Positions 45,318 to 55,165 of a DNA stretch of 64,000 nucleotides are shown one piece after another; position 1 is the stretch's first letter; the number at the start of each line of letters is the position of its first letter. The stretch lies in the NCBI RefSeq assembly GCF_001951155.1, contig NZ_CP016359.1:1946001-2010000 (forward strand). The letters are read 5' to 3'. The translations under genes were made by a program, and so were the position numbers. The notes under the pieces were generated by a model. The model worked only from the letters and a program-made list of their open reading frames with translations, made no database searches and was not told the origin of the DNA. The stretch comes from Christiangramia flava JLT2011 (GTDB taxonomy: Bacteria > Bacteroidota > Bacteroidia > Flavobacteriales > Flavobacteriaceae).

Positions 45318-45346
45318 AAAAAACCGGCACTCAGGCCGGCTTTTTC
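45317..45346. terminator. bidirectional terminator between EamA and M16 genes
   Basis: A CCGGC/GCCGG stem (45324-45328 and 45334-45338), extended by A/T pairs across one mismatch, with A-run and T-run flanks lies between two convergent genes. Confidence 0.8.
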
Positions 45347-45363
45347 AGTATGCAATATCAATA

Positions 45364-47436
45364 TTATTCTACTTTGAAGTCTTCTTCGGAAACATCTTCG
45401 TTTACTTTGATTTCAGAAACCTTGAATTCAAAAGATTGCGGTCCCATGCTCTGCTGCAAGCTGAATGGGAATTTCACACCTTTTACTTCCTGATAATCTG
45501 CGTAAACCGTTGGAATGGTCATGGTTTGGCCTCCCTGGGACATTGTTTTAACCATTTTTACCTTCAGTCCACTTTCGGTATCGTAATAATTTACGGTATT
45601 GTCGCTAAGCTTTACGGCATAGGCATCCTTACCTTCAACTTGTTCGATTCCGGTCACGCTGGCGTCGCCAACATTCAGCTCTGGAAACGGATTGGCTTCT
45701 CCTTTTGCAGCTTCGATCTGTTCCTCGTTATACGGCATTTTTTGTCCCTGAGCCATCAGGTAGCCACTTTCCCCGTTGAAAACCTGCTGATTCATTGCAT
45801 TTCCATTCATGGAAATGGTCTGGCTTAATTTGCCATCTTTGGTGCGTTTCATTTCCAGGTCTAGCGCCATTCCCTGGATCGTTGCTGAAGCCAGCATTAC
45901 CACGCTTTCCACGTTCTCAACTGCTTCGCGGCCTCCAATGGCATCGATGTATTTATTGAAAACAGTCTCTGCTGAAACTGAAGGATCCATCTTTTTGGCC
46001 ACAGGTTTTTCTACTTCTTCCGCAAAACGGTTATAGAATTTAACCGGGATGGTTTTTCCGTTATAGGTCATTTTTTCCAGGTTTTCCAGTACGTCGCTGG
46101 CTTTACCAGCAATAACGATCCTGGAATTGTCAGCTAGGAAATATTTTTTGGCAACCCGCTGTACGTCTTCAGCAGTGACTTCATCTATCTTTTCCAGGTA
46201 TTCTTCATAGAAATCATCATCAAGATCTTCGGTTTCTATTTCCATAGCAAAATTTGCGATGGTAGAAGGCTGTTCAAGAGACAATACGAAATCACCAGTT
46301 AATTTGGCCTTCGCTCTCGCGAGTTCCGAAGCGGTTACCTGCTCGTTTCTGATCTTGTAGATCTCATCCAGAAAAGCCACTACAGAACTATCGGTTACCT
46401 CGTTACGTACGCTTGCGCTGGCTACGAAAGTTGCCGCATATTTGTCATTTCCGGTACTGGAGTAGGCGCCATAAGTATAGCCCTTGTCTTCACGAAGATT
46501 CAGGAATAGACGGGCTTCTCCACCGCCTCCAAGGATCTTATTGGCTACGAGGATAGGAAAATAATCATCGTCTTTCTTTTTGAGGTTAATCGTGTTTACC
46601 AGGGCAATCTCGCTTTGTACCGCATTAGGCATATCGATAAAATCGATCTCTGTCTGGTTCACGTTGCTCACAGCTGGAACATTGGCCGCTGGAACCGGAG
46701 ATTTTTTCCAGGAAGAAAACTGCCCTTTTACAAGGTCTTTTACTTCGTCTTCATCTACATCGCCCACGATTACCAGGTACGCATTGGCCGGGGAGAACCA
46801 GGTTTTGTAATAGTTTTCAACGTCTGCCAGGCTAAGGTTTTTCACCGTTTCCTGCGTTTGGAATTCGCCGTAAGGGTGATTTTTACCATAGGCCAGGGCA
46901 GAGCGAACTCTTCTGGCATTGTATGATACATCCTTTTCGCTGCTTTTCAGAAAATCTTCTGTTCTGGCAATGGATTTGTCAAATTCTTCCTGGGTGAATT
47001 TCGGGTGAAGGATTCCATCAGCCATCAATTTCAGTACTTCAGGAAAATATTTTGAAAGCGTATTGGCGCTGGCACCGTTTGAATAAAAATTCAGGCGAGC
47101 ACCCAGAAAATCAACTTTTTCATTGAAGTCGTCTTTAGACATGTTCTGTGTTCCGGTTCCCAGCAGGTCGCCGGTAATTCCGGAAACTCCGGCTTTCTGG
47201 CCTTCCACGTGCGGCGGATTGTCAAAACGAAGAGACATTGCGACTCTTGGCAATTTATGGTTTTCCACGACCATTACTTTGAGTCCGTTATCCAGGTCAA
47301 AGGTTTCCGGTTCCTCTACGTTCACTTTTGGAGCCGGTCCCGGTTCGGGCATCTGGCTACGGTCAATCTGTGCATTTACTCCAACTGAGGCAAGCAGGAG
47401 TAAGGCTATTGCGAAAATATTTTTTTTCATCATCAT
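45364..47436 (-). CDS. M16-family peptidase-like protein, non-catalytic, with C-terminal lipoprotein-sorting-like domain
   Basis: The 690-residue exported protein starts with a signal peptide (MKKNIFAIALLLLASVGVNAQ; three ATG codons stand at the start). The M16 fold covers ~residues 40-470 but lacks the HxxEH zinc motif: the matching position reads GITGDLLGTG. The second subunit's Arg/Tyr site is visible (GEARLFLNLREDKGYTYGAY). The last ~200 residues (IDAIGGREAVENVESVV... VKFPFSLQQSMGPQSF) look like an outer-membrane lipoprotein-sorting (LolA/LppX-like) domain. It is the partner of the active M16 enzyme, 13 bp upstream. Confidence 0.85.
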   Translation of the reverse strand: MMMKKNIFAIALLLLASVGVNAQIDRSQMPEPGPAPKVNVEEPETFDLDNGLKVMVVENHKLPRVAMSLRFDNPPHVEGQKAGVSGITGDLLGTGTQNMSKDDFNEKVDFLGARLNFYSNGASANTLSKYFPEVLKLMADGILHPKFTQEEFDKSIARTEDFLKSSEKDVSYNARRVRSALAYGKNHPYGEFQTQETVKNLSLADVENYYKTWFSPANAYLVIVGDVDEDEVKDLVKGQFSSWKKSPVPAANVPAVSNVNQTEIDFIDMPNAVQSEIALVNTINLKKKDDDYFPILVANKILGGGGEARLFLNLREDKGYTYGAYSSTGNDKYAATFVASASVRNEVTDSSVVAFLDEIYKIRNEQVTASELARAKAKLTGDFVLSLEQPSTIANFAMEIETEDLDDDFYEEYLEKIDEVTAEDVQRVAKKYFLADNSRIVIAGKASDVLENLEKMTYNGKTIPVKFYNRFAEEVEKPVAKKMDPSVSAETVFNKYIDAIGGREAVENVESVVMLASATIQGMALDLEMKRTKDGKLSQTISMNGNAMNQQVFNGESGYLMAQGQKMPYNEEQIEAAKGEANPFPELNVGDASVTGIEQVEGKDAYAVKLSDNTVNYYDTESGLKVKMVKTMSQGGQTMTIPTVYADYQEVKGVKFPFSLQQSMGPQSFEFKVSEIKVNEDVSEEDFKVE

Positions 47437-47449
47437 GTTTTTTTGAATG

Positions 47450-48772
47450 TTACTCAGCCTGGCTGCTTTCAGGTAAATACTCTAATACGACTCTCTGGTT
47501 AGGCTTTAGATATTCATTAGCCACTCTCTTGATGTCTTCGCGGGTGATATTGCGATAGATCTTGATCTCGTCATTGATGAGGTTCGTATCGCCATAAAGC
47601 AAGTAGTTTCGTGCCAGTGAATTGGCGATTCCTGCTACGCTGGAATTGGAATTCACGTAACTGTTCTCTGCTTTATTCTGCAGTTTCTGAAAATCTTTTT
47701 CTGAAATGAGGTCATTGCGAAGTTTAGCGATTTCCTCTTCGATCTCTGTGGTTAAGATTTCCGAAGAAGTTTCTCCTAACGGAAGCGCAAAGATCAGGTA
47801 CATTCCGTAATCTTCCTGTTCGAGGTTGAAAGCTCCAACCTGCAGCGCCTGTTTCTGGTCGTCTACCAGTTTTTTATAGAGTTTGGAACTGTTTCCATCG
47901 CTCAGGTAATCAGAGATCATATTCAGTACGTAAGAGTCTTTAGCCGTGAATGAAGGCGTTCTGTAGCCTATAACGGTCGCGGGTATCTGAATGTTGGAAT
48001 CGTATGCTTTGGCGTTGACCTGTTCGGTGATCGGTGCTTCTTCGGGAAAGCTTCGGGTAATCGCTTCACCCGCAGGGATGTCGCCAAAATAATTCTGGAC
48101 CATTTCCTTGGTGTCCTTAATGTCAAGGTCTCCGGCCACTACCAGTACGGCATTATTCGGCACGTAATACTTGTCGAAATATGCCTTGAACTCATCTAAC
48201 TGTGCGGCATCCAAATCTTCCATATAGCCTACGTTCGGGTCTTTATACGGATGTTTCTCGAATAGGTTGGCAGACATTGACTGAAGCAGATTTCCGTAGG
48301 GAGAATTGTCATATCTCAAACGTCTTTCTTCCTTCACCACTTCGTTTTGGGTATCCACGCCCTTCTGCTTAATAACGGGATGCAGCATACGCTCCGATTC
48401 CATCCATAAACCGAGTTCCAGATTGTTGGAAGGGAAGATCTCATAGTAATAAGTACGGTCCTGCGTGGTGTTGGCATTGTTACTTCCGCCGTGTGAGCTC
48501 ACGATTTCGAACCATTTCCCGTTACCAATATTTTCGGTGCCTTCAAAAAGCAGGTGCTCGAAAAAGTGGGCAAACCCGGTACGGCCGTCTTCCCGGTCCT
48601 TTCCGCCCACGTGATACATTACAGCTGTGGTAACAACGGGCGCAGTGTTATCCTGGTGCAGGATCACGTGCAAGCCATTGTCTAAATCATACTCAGTGAA
48701 AGCTACTTCCTGAGCAAAACCTGTAGCTCCCACAAGAAGCGTACAGGCAAATAGTTTTAGTTTGTTGATCAT
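47450..48772 (-). CDS. M16-family zinc metallopeptidase, active subunit
   Basis: The 440-residue exported protein has a signal peptide (CTLLVGATGFAQE) and the inverted zinc motif HFFEH (His69-His73) with a distal Glu. It has the two M16 domains of processing-peptidase-like enzymes. M16 proteins often pair one active and one inactive subunit, and here the inactive partner follows at 13 bp. It likely degrades peptides in the periplasm. Confidence 0.92.
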   Translation of the reverse strand: MINKLKLFACTLLVGATGFAQEVAFTEYDLDNGLHVILHQDNTAPVVTTAVMYHVGGKDREDGRTGFAHFFEHLLFEGTENIGNGKWFEIVSSHGGSNNANTTQDRTYYYEIFPSNNLELGLWMESERMLHPVIKQKGVDTQNEVVKEERRLRYDNSPYGNLLQSMSANLFEKHPYKDPNVGYMEDLDAAQLDEFKAYFDKYYVPNNAVLVVAGDLDIKDTKEMVQNYFGDIPAGEAITRSFPEEAPITEQVNAKAYDSNIQIPATVIGYRTPSFTAKDSYVLNMISDYLSDGNSSKLYKKLVDDQKQALQVGAFNLEQEDYGMYLIFALPLGETSSEILTTEIEEEIAKLRNDLISEKDFQKLQNKAENSYVNSNSSVAGIANSLARNYLLYGDTNLINDEIKIYRNITREDIKRVANEYLKPNQRVVLEYLPESSQAE

Positions 48773-48933
48773 TTTGAATGAATTTTCATTTATGTGAATG
48801 ATAGGTATTGATTTGTTGAAAAAGTTACAAAATCTCTGGCAGTATATGGGTTTTTAATGTATTGTGTTAAAATTAACAAGCTATTAAGGCAATAAAAGGT
48901 GCATTTTTAGGAAATTTACTTAAAACCCTTGTT

Positions 48934-49398
48934 ATGATGAGTTTTAAGATCCCCATTTTATACGGAATTTTTACCGCAGCAGGCCTTATTGCCTATTTCT
49001 TGCTATTATCGGTTTTCGGGCTGCACGTAAATCCGGTCTTCAGTGTTTTCAACGGAATCATTATGGCTGTGGGGCTTTGGATGGCCTTGCTGGCTTACAG
49101 GAAAAGTAAGGCCAATAAATTCAAATATCAGAAGGCTTTTTCCGCCGTCTTTCTCACCGGGATCAATGCGACCATCATATTCCTGATATTTTTTGCGCTC
49201 TATGCCACCGAGCTGAATCCTGATTTTCTTGACCAGTTGATTTCCATGTGGGCGACCTTTTACAGAACCACTATAGGAATGGTGTTATTCACGATAGCTT
49301 TGATGGGTTTTTCTACCAGTATCGTGCTGGCTCTCGCTTACATGCAGCTTTTTAAAGATTCATGGAATACCAAGCAAGCTAAGGAACATACCTTATAA
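48934..49398 (+). CDS. DUF4199-like small membrane protein
   Basis: The 154-residue protein has four hydrophobic helices (~residues 5-30, 33-53, 68-95 and 112-138) and resembles the DUF4199 family common in Bacteroidetes; GIIMAVGLWMALLAYRKSK and YQKAFSAVFLTGINATIIFLIFFALYAT are typical parts. Function unknown; no partner gene is visible. Confidence 0.8.
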   Translation: MMSFKIPILYGIFTAAGLIAYFLLLSVFGLHVNPVFSVFNGIIMAVGLWMALLAYRKSKANKFKYQKAFSAVFLTGINATIIFLIFFALYATELNPDFLDQLISMWATFYRTTIGMVLFTIALMGFSTSIVLALAYMQLFKDSWNTKQAKEHTL

Positions 49399-49417
49399 TT
49401 GCAAAAAACAAAAAACC

Positions 49418-49448
49418 TTTGTCAATTAATTAATTAGAAGTATATTTG
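49418..49448 (+). promoter_or_regulatory. strong promoter of the rplU-rpmA operon
   Basis: TTTG (49418-49421), a 19-bp spacer, and TATATTTG (49441-49448) form an ideal Bacteroidetes promoter. The leader has a small hairpin, GCGT-GAAA-ACGC, at 49458-49469, close to the predicted transcript start, with a GNRA-type loop. Confidence 0.75.
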
Positions 49449-49509
49449 CACCCGCTTGCGTGAAAACGCGGCTGGTAAATTTTGAAACTAAATTAATTAA
49501 TCATACGCT

Positions 49510-50001
49510 ATGTACGCAATTGTAGAGATAGCAGGGCAGCAATTCAAAGTTGCAAAAGACCAGAAGGTTTTTGTTCACCGTTTGGAAGGTAAAGAAGGAG
49601 ACAGCGTTTCTTTCGATAAAGTTCTTCTTACTGGTGATGGTGACAATATCACCGTTGGCGCCCCGGCTATAGAAGGTGCATTGGTTGGTGCTAAGATCAA
49701 CCGTCACCTAAAAGGAGACAAGGTAATCGTTTTCAAGAAGAAAAGAAGAAAAGGATACCGTGTGAAGAATGGACACCGTCAATCTCTTACTGAAATTCTT
49801 ATCGAGGATATCAGCATCGACGGAAAGAAAAAATCTGCTGCTAAGAAAGAGGAGCCAAAAAAAGAAGCGAAGCAGGAAGCTAAAAAATCTGACGATTTGA
49901 GCAGCCACACTGTAGTTGAGCTTAGAGAAATGGCTAAGGAGAAAGGAATTGAAGGATATTCTTCAATGAAAAAAGCAGAATTAATCGAAGCTTTAAGCTA
50001 A
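49510..50001 (+). CDS. rplU: 50S ribosomal protein L21 with C-terminal extension
   Basis: The first ~103 residues are a standard L21 ([64 protein letters not shown]). They are followed by a Lys/Glu/Ala-rich linker (~25 residues) and a ~35-residue end, [34 protein letters not shown], that matches a SAP/Rho-N-type helical motif. Extended L21 proteins are found in Bacteroidetes. The extension probably reaches from the ribosome or binds nucleic acid; role unknown. Confidence 0.95.
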   Translation: MYAIVEIAGQQFKVAKDQKVFVHRLEGKEGDSVSFDKVLLTGDGDNITVGAPAIEGALVGAKINRHLKGDKVIVFKKKRRKGYRVKNGHRQSLTEILIEDISIDGKKKSAAKKEEPKKEAKQEAKKSDDLSSHTVVELREMAKEKGIEGYSSMKKAELIEALS

Positions 50002-50029
50002 AAATTTAAACTACTAAAAACGAAATAAA

Positions 50030-50290
50030 ATGGCACACAAAAAAGGAGTTGGTAGTTCCAAGAACGGTAGAGAATCAGAATCGAAACGATTAGGAGTGAA
50101 GATCTTCGGAGGTCAGGCTGCTATCGCTGGAAATATCCTAGTAAGACAGCGTGGATTTACTCACCATCCAGGTGCGAACGTTTACGCAGGTAAAGACCAT
50201 ACACTTCATGCTAAAGTTGACGGAATTGTAAAATTCGCCAGGAAGCAGGGAGATAAATCATACGTTTCTATCGAGCCTTTTGAAGCTTAA
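50030..50290 (+). CDS. rpmA: 50S ribosomal protein L27
   Basis: The 86-residue L27 sits near the peptidyl-transferase center. [24 protein letters not shown] is the canonical N-terminus, so there is no cleaved leader peptide as in Firmicutes, and [24 protein letters not shown] and the acidic end are typical. Follows rplU by 28 bp. Confidence 0.98.
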   Translation: MAHKKGVGSSKNGRESESKRLGVKIFGGQAAIAGNILVRQRGFTHHPGANVYAGKDHTLHAKVDGIVKFARKQGDKSYVSIEPFEA

Positions 50291-50307
50291 TTAGAACCGA
50301 ACGATTA

Positions 50308-50339
50308 GAGAAACCCTTCCGTATATGAAGGGTTTTTTT
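50308..50339 (+). terminator. terminator of the rplU-rpmA operon
   Basis: Stem AAACCCTTC (50311-50319) with GAAGGGTTT (50327-50335) and a T-run behind it; 20 bp after the rpmA stop. Confidence 0.88.
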
Positions 50340-50388
50340 ATGCCAGATTCTAAAATTGTTTTATCTTTAATTAAAAAGATTAGACAAA

Positions 50389-50682
50389 ATGATTGCAGAA
50401 GAATATGGTTTCAATGAAAGAGAGATAGATAGAATTATCGCTATGGCCTGGGAAGATCGTACGCCCTTTGAAGCCATTGAATATCAATTCAATCTTACCG
50501 AGAAAGAGGTCATCCAGTTCATGCGGGAGCAAATGCATCCCCGGAACTGGAGAAAATGGCGTGCCCGCGTACAGGGAAGAAAAACCAAGCATTCGAAACT
50601 GCGGAAAGATTCTGTAAAAAGGTTTAAAAGTAACGCTCAAAGGCAGATAACCGGTAACAGGATATCCAAAAAGAAGTATTAG
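50389..50682 (+). CDS. TIGR03643/DUF2805-family protein
   Basis: The 97-residue basic protein has FNEREIDRIIAMAWEDRTPFEAIEYQFNLTEKEVIQFMREQMHPRNWRKWRARVQGRKTKHSKL, the complete signature of TIGR03643. The N-terminal part resembles an HTH. Function unknown. The gene is alone between rpmA and a carboxylesterase gene. Confidence 0.9.
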   Translation: MIAEEYGFNEREIDRIIAMAWEDRTPFEAIEYQFNLTEKEVIQFMREQMHPRNWRKWRARVQGRKTKHSKLRKDSVKRFKSNAQRQITGNRISKKKY

Positions 50683-50712
50683 ATTGGTGATTGCTAATGC
50701 AATTTAAAATCT

Positions 50713-52263
50713 ATGAAGAATTATTTATCGGCCATTTTTCTGTTGATCAGTTTCAGCTTTCTTGCTCAAAATCCCGTTGTTGAAACAAACTACGGAAAGT
50801 TGCAGGGCGAAAAACGCGGAGATCTGAACTATTTTCTCGGTATTCCTTACGCGAAACCGCCTGTTGACGAATTGCGATGGAAAGCCCCGCAAGAACCCGA
50901 AGATTGGGACGGTGTGAAAGCAGCCCGGGATTTCGGGCCGGCAGCCGTTCAGACCAATGTTTTTGGAGATATGATCTATCGCGGAGATGGCAAAAGCGAA
51001 GATTGCCTCTATTTGAATATTTGGTCTCCTGCTTTATCTTCTTCTGAAAAATTACCCGTGCTGGTCTATTTTTATGGTGGCGGTTTTGTGGCCGGTGATG
51101 GCTCAGAGCCCCGATATGATGGCGCCGCACTGGCGAAAAAGGGAATTGTTAGCGTCACAGTAAATTACCGACTCAATATTTTTGGGTTTTTTGCGCATCC
51201 GGAATTGAGCAATGAAGCCGATTATGGCGCGTCTGGGAATTACGGATTGCTTGATCAGTCTGCAGCCCTGAAATGGGTTTACGAGAACATTGAAAATTTT
51301 GGTGGAGACCCCGAAATGATTACGATCGCAGGTGAATCTGCCGGTTCTATTTCTGTTAGCGCTCAAATGGCTTCGCCTTTGTCTACAGAATTTCTGGCCG
51401 GCGCTATTGGAGAAAGTGGCGCATCCATTAAGCCCACGCTGGCGCCCGTGCCACAGGCCGAAGCGGAACAGGGAGGTGTTGAGTTTTTGGAAAAGGCGGG
51501 ATATACTTTTGAAGAATTCCGGAAACTCCCGGCCGATACGATCTATAAAATTTACCAGGAATCTGGCCAGTTTGGTTTTCCTACGGTGGTGGACGGCTAT
51601 TTTTTTCCGAAGACCTTACCGGAAATTTTTCGAGCTGGCGAGCAGGCACAGATCCCGCTTCTGGTAGGCTGGAATTCTGCGGAGGTTGGCGGCGAAGGTC
51701 TCTTTCAGGGAAAAGAAATCAACAAGGCCAATTTTCAGCAGGTCTTAAAAAATATGTATCCCGATCATTTTGAAGAAGTAGCTGAACTCTATAATCCCGA
51801 AAATGACGAATTTGTGAAGATGGTTGCTGCAGATCTGGCTTCAGACCGGTTTATTTCGTACAGTACCTGGAAATGGGCAGCTCTTCAGGTAGCTCACTCA
51901 ACTGCGCCCGTGTATCGCTATTTGTTCAGCAGGATCAGGCCTTCTGATCCCAATGCGCCCTATCAGCCTGTGGGAGCTTCTCATGCTTCGGAAATTGAGT
52001 ATTTCTTAGGCAATCTTTCCAAAGAGCGCTTCCCGTATCTCACAGAAACTGATTTTGAGATTTCTGAAACCATTCAGCAATACCTCGTGAATTTTATCAA
52101 AACCGGGAATCCGAATGGCGAAGGTCTGGTCAAATGGCCTTCCGTCGAAAAAGATGAAAAAATGCCTCCTGTCCTGATTATGGATGAGGTATTTGAAGTA
52201 GTGCCATCCAAAACGGAAGCCCGCTATCAGTTTTTAGATTCCTATTACGGCAATGACCAATAA
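50713..52263 (+). CDS. exported type-B carboxylesterase
   Basis: The 516-residue protein has a signal peptide (LLISFSFLAQ), the alpha/beta hydrolase fold of COesterases, the oxyanion-hole YFYGGGFVAGDG, the catalytic Ser in GESAGSISV, and a late GASHASEIEYFLGN histidine. The substrate is unknown. Its likely acting place is the periplasm or the cell surface. Confidence 0.92.
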   Translation: MKNYLSAIFLLISFSFLAQNPVVETNYGKLQGEKRGDLNYFLGIPYAKPPVDELRWKAPQEPEDWDGVKAARDFGPAAVQTNVFGDMIYRGDGKSEDCLYLNIWSPALSSSEKLPVLVYFYGGGFVAGDGSEPRYDGAALAKKGIVSVTVNYRLNIFGFFAHPELSNEADYGASGNYGLLDQSAALKWVYENIENFGGDPEMITIAGESAGSISVSAQMASPLSTEFLAGAIGESGASIKPTLAPVPQAEAEQGGVEFLEKAGYTFEEFRKLPADTIYKIYQESGQFGFPTVVDGYFFPKTLPEIFRAGEQAQIPLLVGWNSAEVGGEGLFQGKEINKANFQQVLKNMYPDHFEEVAELYNPENDEFVKMVAADLASDRFISYSTWKWAALQVAHSTAPVYRYLFSRIRPSDPNAPYQPVGASHASEIEYFLGNLSKERFPYLTETDFEISETIQQYLVNFIKTGNPNGEGLVKWPSVEKDEKMPPVLIMDEVFEVVPSKTEARYQFLDSYYGNDQ

Positions 52264-52294
52264 AAAAATCCCCGCGACCAAACGGGGATTTTTC
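52264..52294. terminator. bidirectional terminator between carboxylesterase and LVIVD genes
   Basis: Stem AAAATCCCCG (52265-52274) with CGGGGATTTT (52283-52292) and T-rich sides, between convergent genes. Confidence 0.9.
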
Positions 52295-52316
52295 AAAAAA
52301 CCAAACAAAAAGGAAA

Positions 52317-53564
52317 TCAATTTAAAGCAAAGCTACTTAACAAATTGATCTCGTTACCTTTATAGCTATACTGATAAAGGATGCCGTCCCCGATCATAAG
52401 CAGCTTATCCTCAAGTGGGATAACATCATAGGTGTTAATGTTGCTGAATTGATCTATTAACCTAAGATCGGGGGTTTCTTCAATGTCGTAAACCTTCAGT
52501 CCTGCGCTGCCATCGCAAACGAAAAGCCAGTCGTCTTTGATGCCAAGACCGTGAGGATTACTCATTTCATATGTTTTTATTATTGATGGGTTCGTTTTAT
52601 CACTGATGTCAACAATGTCCAGTTGGTTAAATTCCTGCCCACAGCCATTTCCGCCGCGAATCGTTACATAGGCGAGGTCATCTTTGACGACCACGGGATC
52701 ACAGCCCATAACGTGCTGAACGTAGGAGGCAAATTGTGGGTTAAGAGGGTCTTCGATGCTGTAAATAAAAAGTCCTCGCGGGCTACCCATATACATGTAG
52801 CCGTCATAGTGGAAGAGCGTCTCGATGTCCCATCCTACACTCACGCTGTTTAATACGGAAGGTTTGCTGCCGCTGGTGATGTCCAGGACAGAAAGTTTCT
52901 GCTCGTCCGCGATATATAGGAGATTGTCCAGAATGCTGAATCTTGCAAAAGAACCACCGGTACCGCTTCCGCTGCCTGCATCATTGGATAAAGCGCCATT
53001 TTCTGAAAAGAAAACGCCTCCAGTTTCAATGGTTTCCATGGCGTATTCAATTTTCTTGGTTTCCATGATGTAACCAATGATCACTTCTTCGGAAGGATTA
53101 AAATCCTGAGTATCTATATACGCGACGCCTTCCGGAACCACCTGATGGTAATTGGGAAAAACATCTTCGATTCTGCCGGTTTCCTTGATATTGTCTTTGT
53201 CTGAAATATCGAAAACGACCAGATCCATACCGTTGTTTGCGTAGAGTTTGTCATCTTTAACGGCAACATCGGTATTTCGAGGAATTTTTAAGAATTGAAT
53301 GTTTTTCGGATTGAAGCGGTCAGAATTATCAATAACATGAACTCCTTCATTCTTATCATTGACAAAAATATAGTCTTGGTAGGCGTAGATTTTTCCAGAT
53401 TCGCGAATCGATTGCGGCTCTTCCACTTTGACGGAGGCCCTGAAATCGGCTACCGACTGTGTGATGGGAACAGCCACCGTTACCGTTTCTCCGGTTTCCT
53501 TATCGCAGGAAACCAGAAAAAAACTGAGTAACAGGAATGGAATAAATATGTAATATTTCGCCAT
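52317..53564 (-). CDS. LVIVD-repeat lipoprotein
   Basis: The 415-residue lipoprotein (FFLVSC, Cys20) has a repeated beta-propeller-like pattern with elements like DLVVFDISDKDNI, LSVLDITSGSKPSV, LDIVDISDKTNPSIIKTYEMSNPHGLGI, and LKVYDIEETPDLRLI. These are LVIVD repeats, common in Bacteroidetes surface proteins. Cellular role unknown. It is alone on its strand and divergent from miaB. Confidence 0.85.
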   Translation of the reverse strand: MAKYYIFIPFLLLSFFLVSCDKETGETVTVAVPITQSVADFRASVKVEEPQSIRESGKIYAYQDYIFVNDKNEGVHVIDNSDRFNPKNIQFLKIPRNTDVAVKDDKLYANNGMDLVVFDISDKDNIKETGRIEDVFPNYHQVVPEGVAYIDTQDFNPSEEVIIGYIMETKKIEYAMETIETGGVFFSENGALSNDAGSGSGTGGSFARFSILDNLLYIADEQKLSVLDITSGSKPSVLNSVSVGWDIETLFHYDGYMYMGSPRGLFIYSIEDPLNPQFASYVQHVMGCDPVVVKDDLAYVTIRGGNGCGQEFNQLDIVDISDKTNPSIIKTYEMSNPHGLGIKDDWLFVCDGSAGLKVYDIEETPDLRLIDQFSNINTYDVIPLEDKLLMIGDGILYQYSYKGNEINLLSSFALN

Positions 53565-53642
53565 TATTAGACTAGGTTAGCAATCTTTAGATGTAGGAGG
53601 TTTCAAAAGGTTGCGTAGAAAACTAAAATTTTTTTCTGTCAC

Positions 53643-53673
53643 TTTGTCAGAATGGTGTTTAGCACTATCTTTG
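53643..53673 (+). promoter_or_regulatory. promoter of the miaB operon
   Basis: TTTG (53643-53646), a 19-bp spacer and TATCTTTG (53666-53673) match the ideal Bacteroidetes consensus. The ATG follows 33 bp downstream. Confidence 0.75.
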
Positions 53674-53706
53674 CCAGTCTAAAAACCTTCAGGTTATTAA
53701 GGAATT

Positions 53707-55152
53707 ATGGAGAAGATCATAGACGAAAAAAAGCAGGGGAATACCCTGGTGATGGAGCCTCAGGAGAGAAATGGCAGGAAACTTTTTATTGAAAGTTACG
53801 GCTGCCAGATGAATTTCAACGATAGTGAGATTGTGGCTTCCATACTTTCAAAAGAAGGATATAATACTACTCAAAATCTGGAAGAGGCAGATCTGGTTCT
53901 GGTGAATACCTGTTCCATTAGAGAAAAGGCAGAACAAACCGTTCGCAAAAGACTGGAAAAATACAATGCCGTAAAAAGGATCAATCCAGGGATGAAGGTT
54001 GGTGTGCTTGGTTGTATGGCTGAGCGCCTGAAAAGCAAATTCCTGGAAGAAGAGAAAATTGTAGACCTCGTCGTTGGTCCTGATGCCTATAAAGATCTTC
54101 CGAATTTGATCAACGAAGTAGAAGAAGGGCAAAATGCCGTTAATGTGATCCTGAGCAAGGAAGAAACCTATGGTGATATTTCGCCGGTAAGACTGCAGTC
54201 TAATGGTGTTTCGGCTTTTGTTTCGATCACCCGCGGTTGTGATAATATGTGTACATTTTGTGTGGTTCCGTTTACCCGCGGAAGGGAGCGAAGCCGTGAT
54301 CCACAAAGTATTATTGAAGAGGTGAATGACCTGGCCGAAAAAGGTTTCAAGGAGATCACGCTGCTTGGTCAGAATGTGGATAGTTACCTTTGGTACGGTG
54401 GCGGACTCAAAAAAGACTTTAAAAATGCTTCGGAAATCCAAAAAGCTACCGCTACCAATTTCGCTTCATTGCTGAGAATGGTGGCTGAAGCTCAGCCAAA
54501 AATGAGGATCCGTTTTTCTACCTCCAATCCGCAGGATATGACCCTGGATGTGATCGACGTGATGGCAGAATACCAGAATATCTGTAACTATATTCACCTG
54601 CCGGTTCAGAGCGGGAGCAACAAAATGCTCGAGAAAATGAACAGGCTGCATACACGTGAGGAATATTTTGAGCTGATTGATAACATCAAAAAGCGCATTC
54701 CGGATTGCGGAATTTCGCATGACCTGATTACTGGTTTTCCTACAGAAACGGAAGAAGATCACCAGGATACCATTTCCCTGATGGAATACGTGAAATATGA
54801 TTTCGGATTTATGTTCGCTTATTCTGAAAGACCTGGAACGATGGCGGCACGAAAATTCGAAGATGACGTACCGGAAGAAGTGAAGAAGCGAAGACTTACC
54901 GAGATCGTGAACCTGCAACAGGAGCACAGTAAATACAATACCGAGAGATTCCTGGGTAAAACGGTGGAAGTTCTCATTGAGAAAGAATCTAAAAAATCTG
55001 ATGCTCACTGGGCTGGAAGAAATAGCCAGAATACCATGGTTGTCTTTCCGAAAGAAAACTACCAGATCGGGGATTTTGTGAACGTCAGGATCGAAGACTG
55101 TACCAGCGCTACCCTTATTGGTGAAGCGGTGGGTTACAGTGAAAATAACTAA
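53707..55152 (+). CDS. miaB: tRNA-2-methylthio-N6-dimethylallyladenosine synthase MiaB
   Basis: Radical SAM methylthiotransferase that adds a 2-methylthio group to N6-isopentenyladenosine at tRNA position 37. The 481 residues include the UPF0004 domain ([30 protein letters not shown]), the radical SAM core with [34 protein letters not shown], and a TRAM domain ([13 protein letters not shown]). Start of a long operon. Confidence 0.97.
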   Translation: MEKIIDEKKQGNTLVMEPQERNGRKLFIESYGCQMNFNDSEIVASILSKEGYNTTQNLEEADLVLVNTCSIREKAEQTVRKRLEKYNAVKRINPGMKVGVLGCMAERLKSKFLEEEKIVDLVVGPDAYKDLPNLINEVEEGQNAVNVILSKEETYGDISPVRLQSNGVSAFVSITRGCDNMCTFCVVPFTRGRERSRDPQSIIEEVNDLAEKGFKEITLLGQNVDSYLWYGGGLKKDFKNASEIQKATATNFASLLRMVAEAQPKMRIRFSTSNPQDMTLDVIDVMAEYQNICNYIHLPVQSGSNKMLEKMNRLHTREEYFELIDNIKKRIPDCGISHDLITGFPTETEEDHQDTISLMEYVKYDFGFMFAYSERPGTMAARKFEDDVPEEVKKRRLTEIVNLQQEHSKYNTERFLGKTVEVLIEKESKKSDAHWAGRNSQNTMVVFPKENYQIGDFVNVRIEDCTSATLIGEAVGYSENN

Positions 55153-55165
55153 ATCTAAGAACCTT

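Noticed and set aside
53591..53601. AGGAGG in the LVIVD-miaB gap, as a ribosome-binding site
   Set aside because: No start codon lies at a proper distance on that strand and it is upstream of the mapped-like miaB promoter, so it is not in the mRNA.
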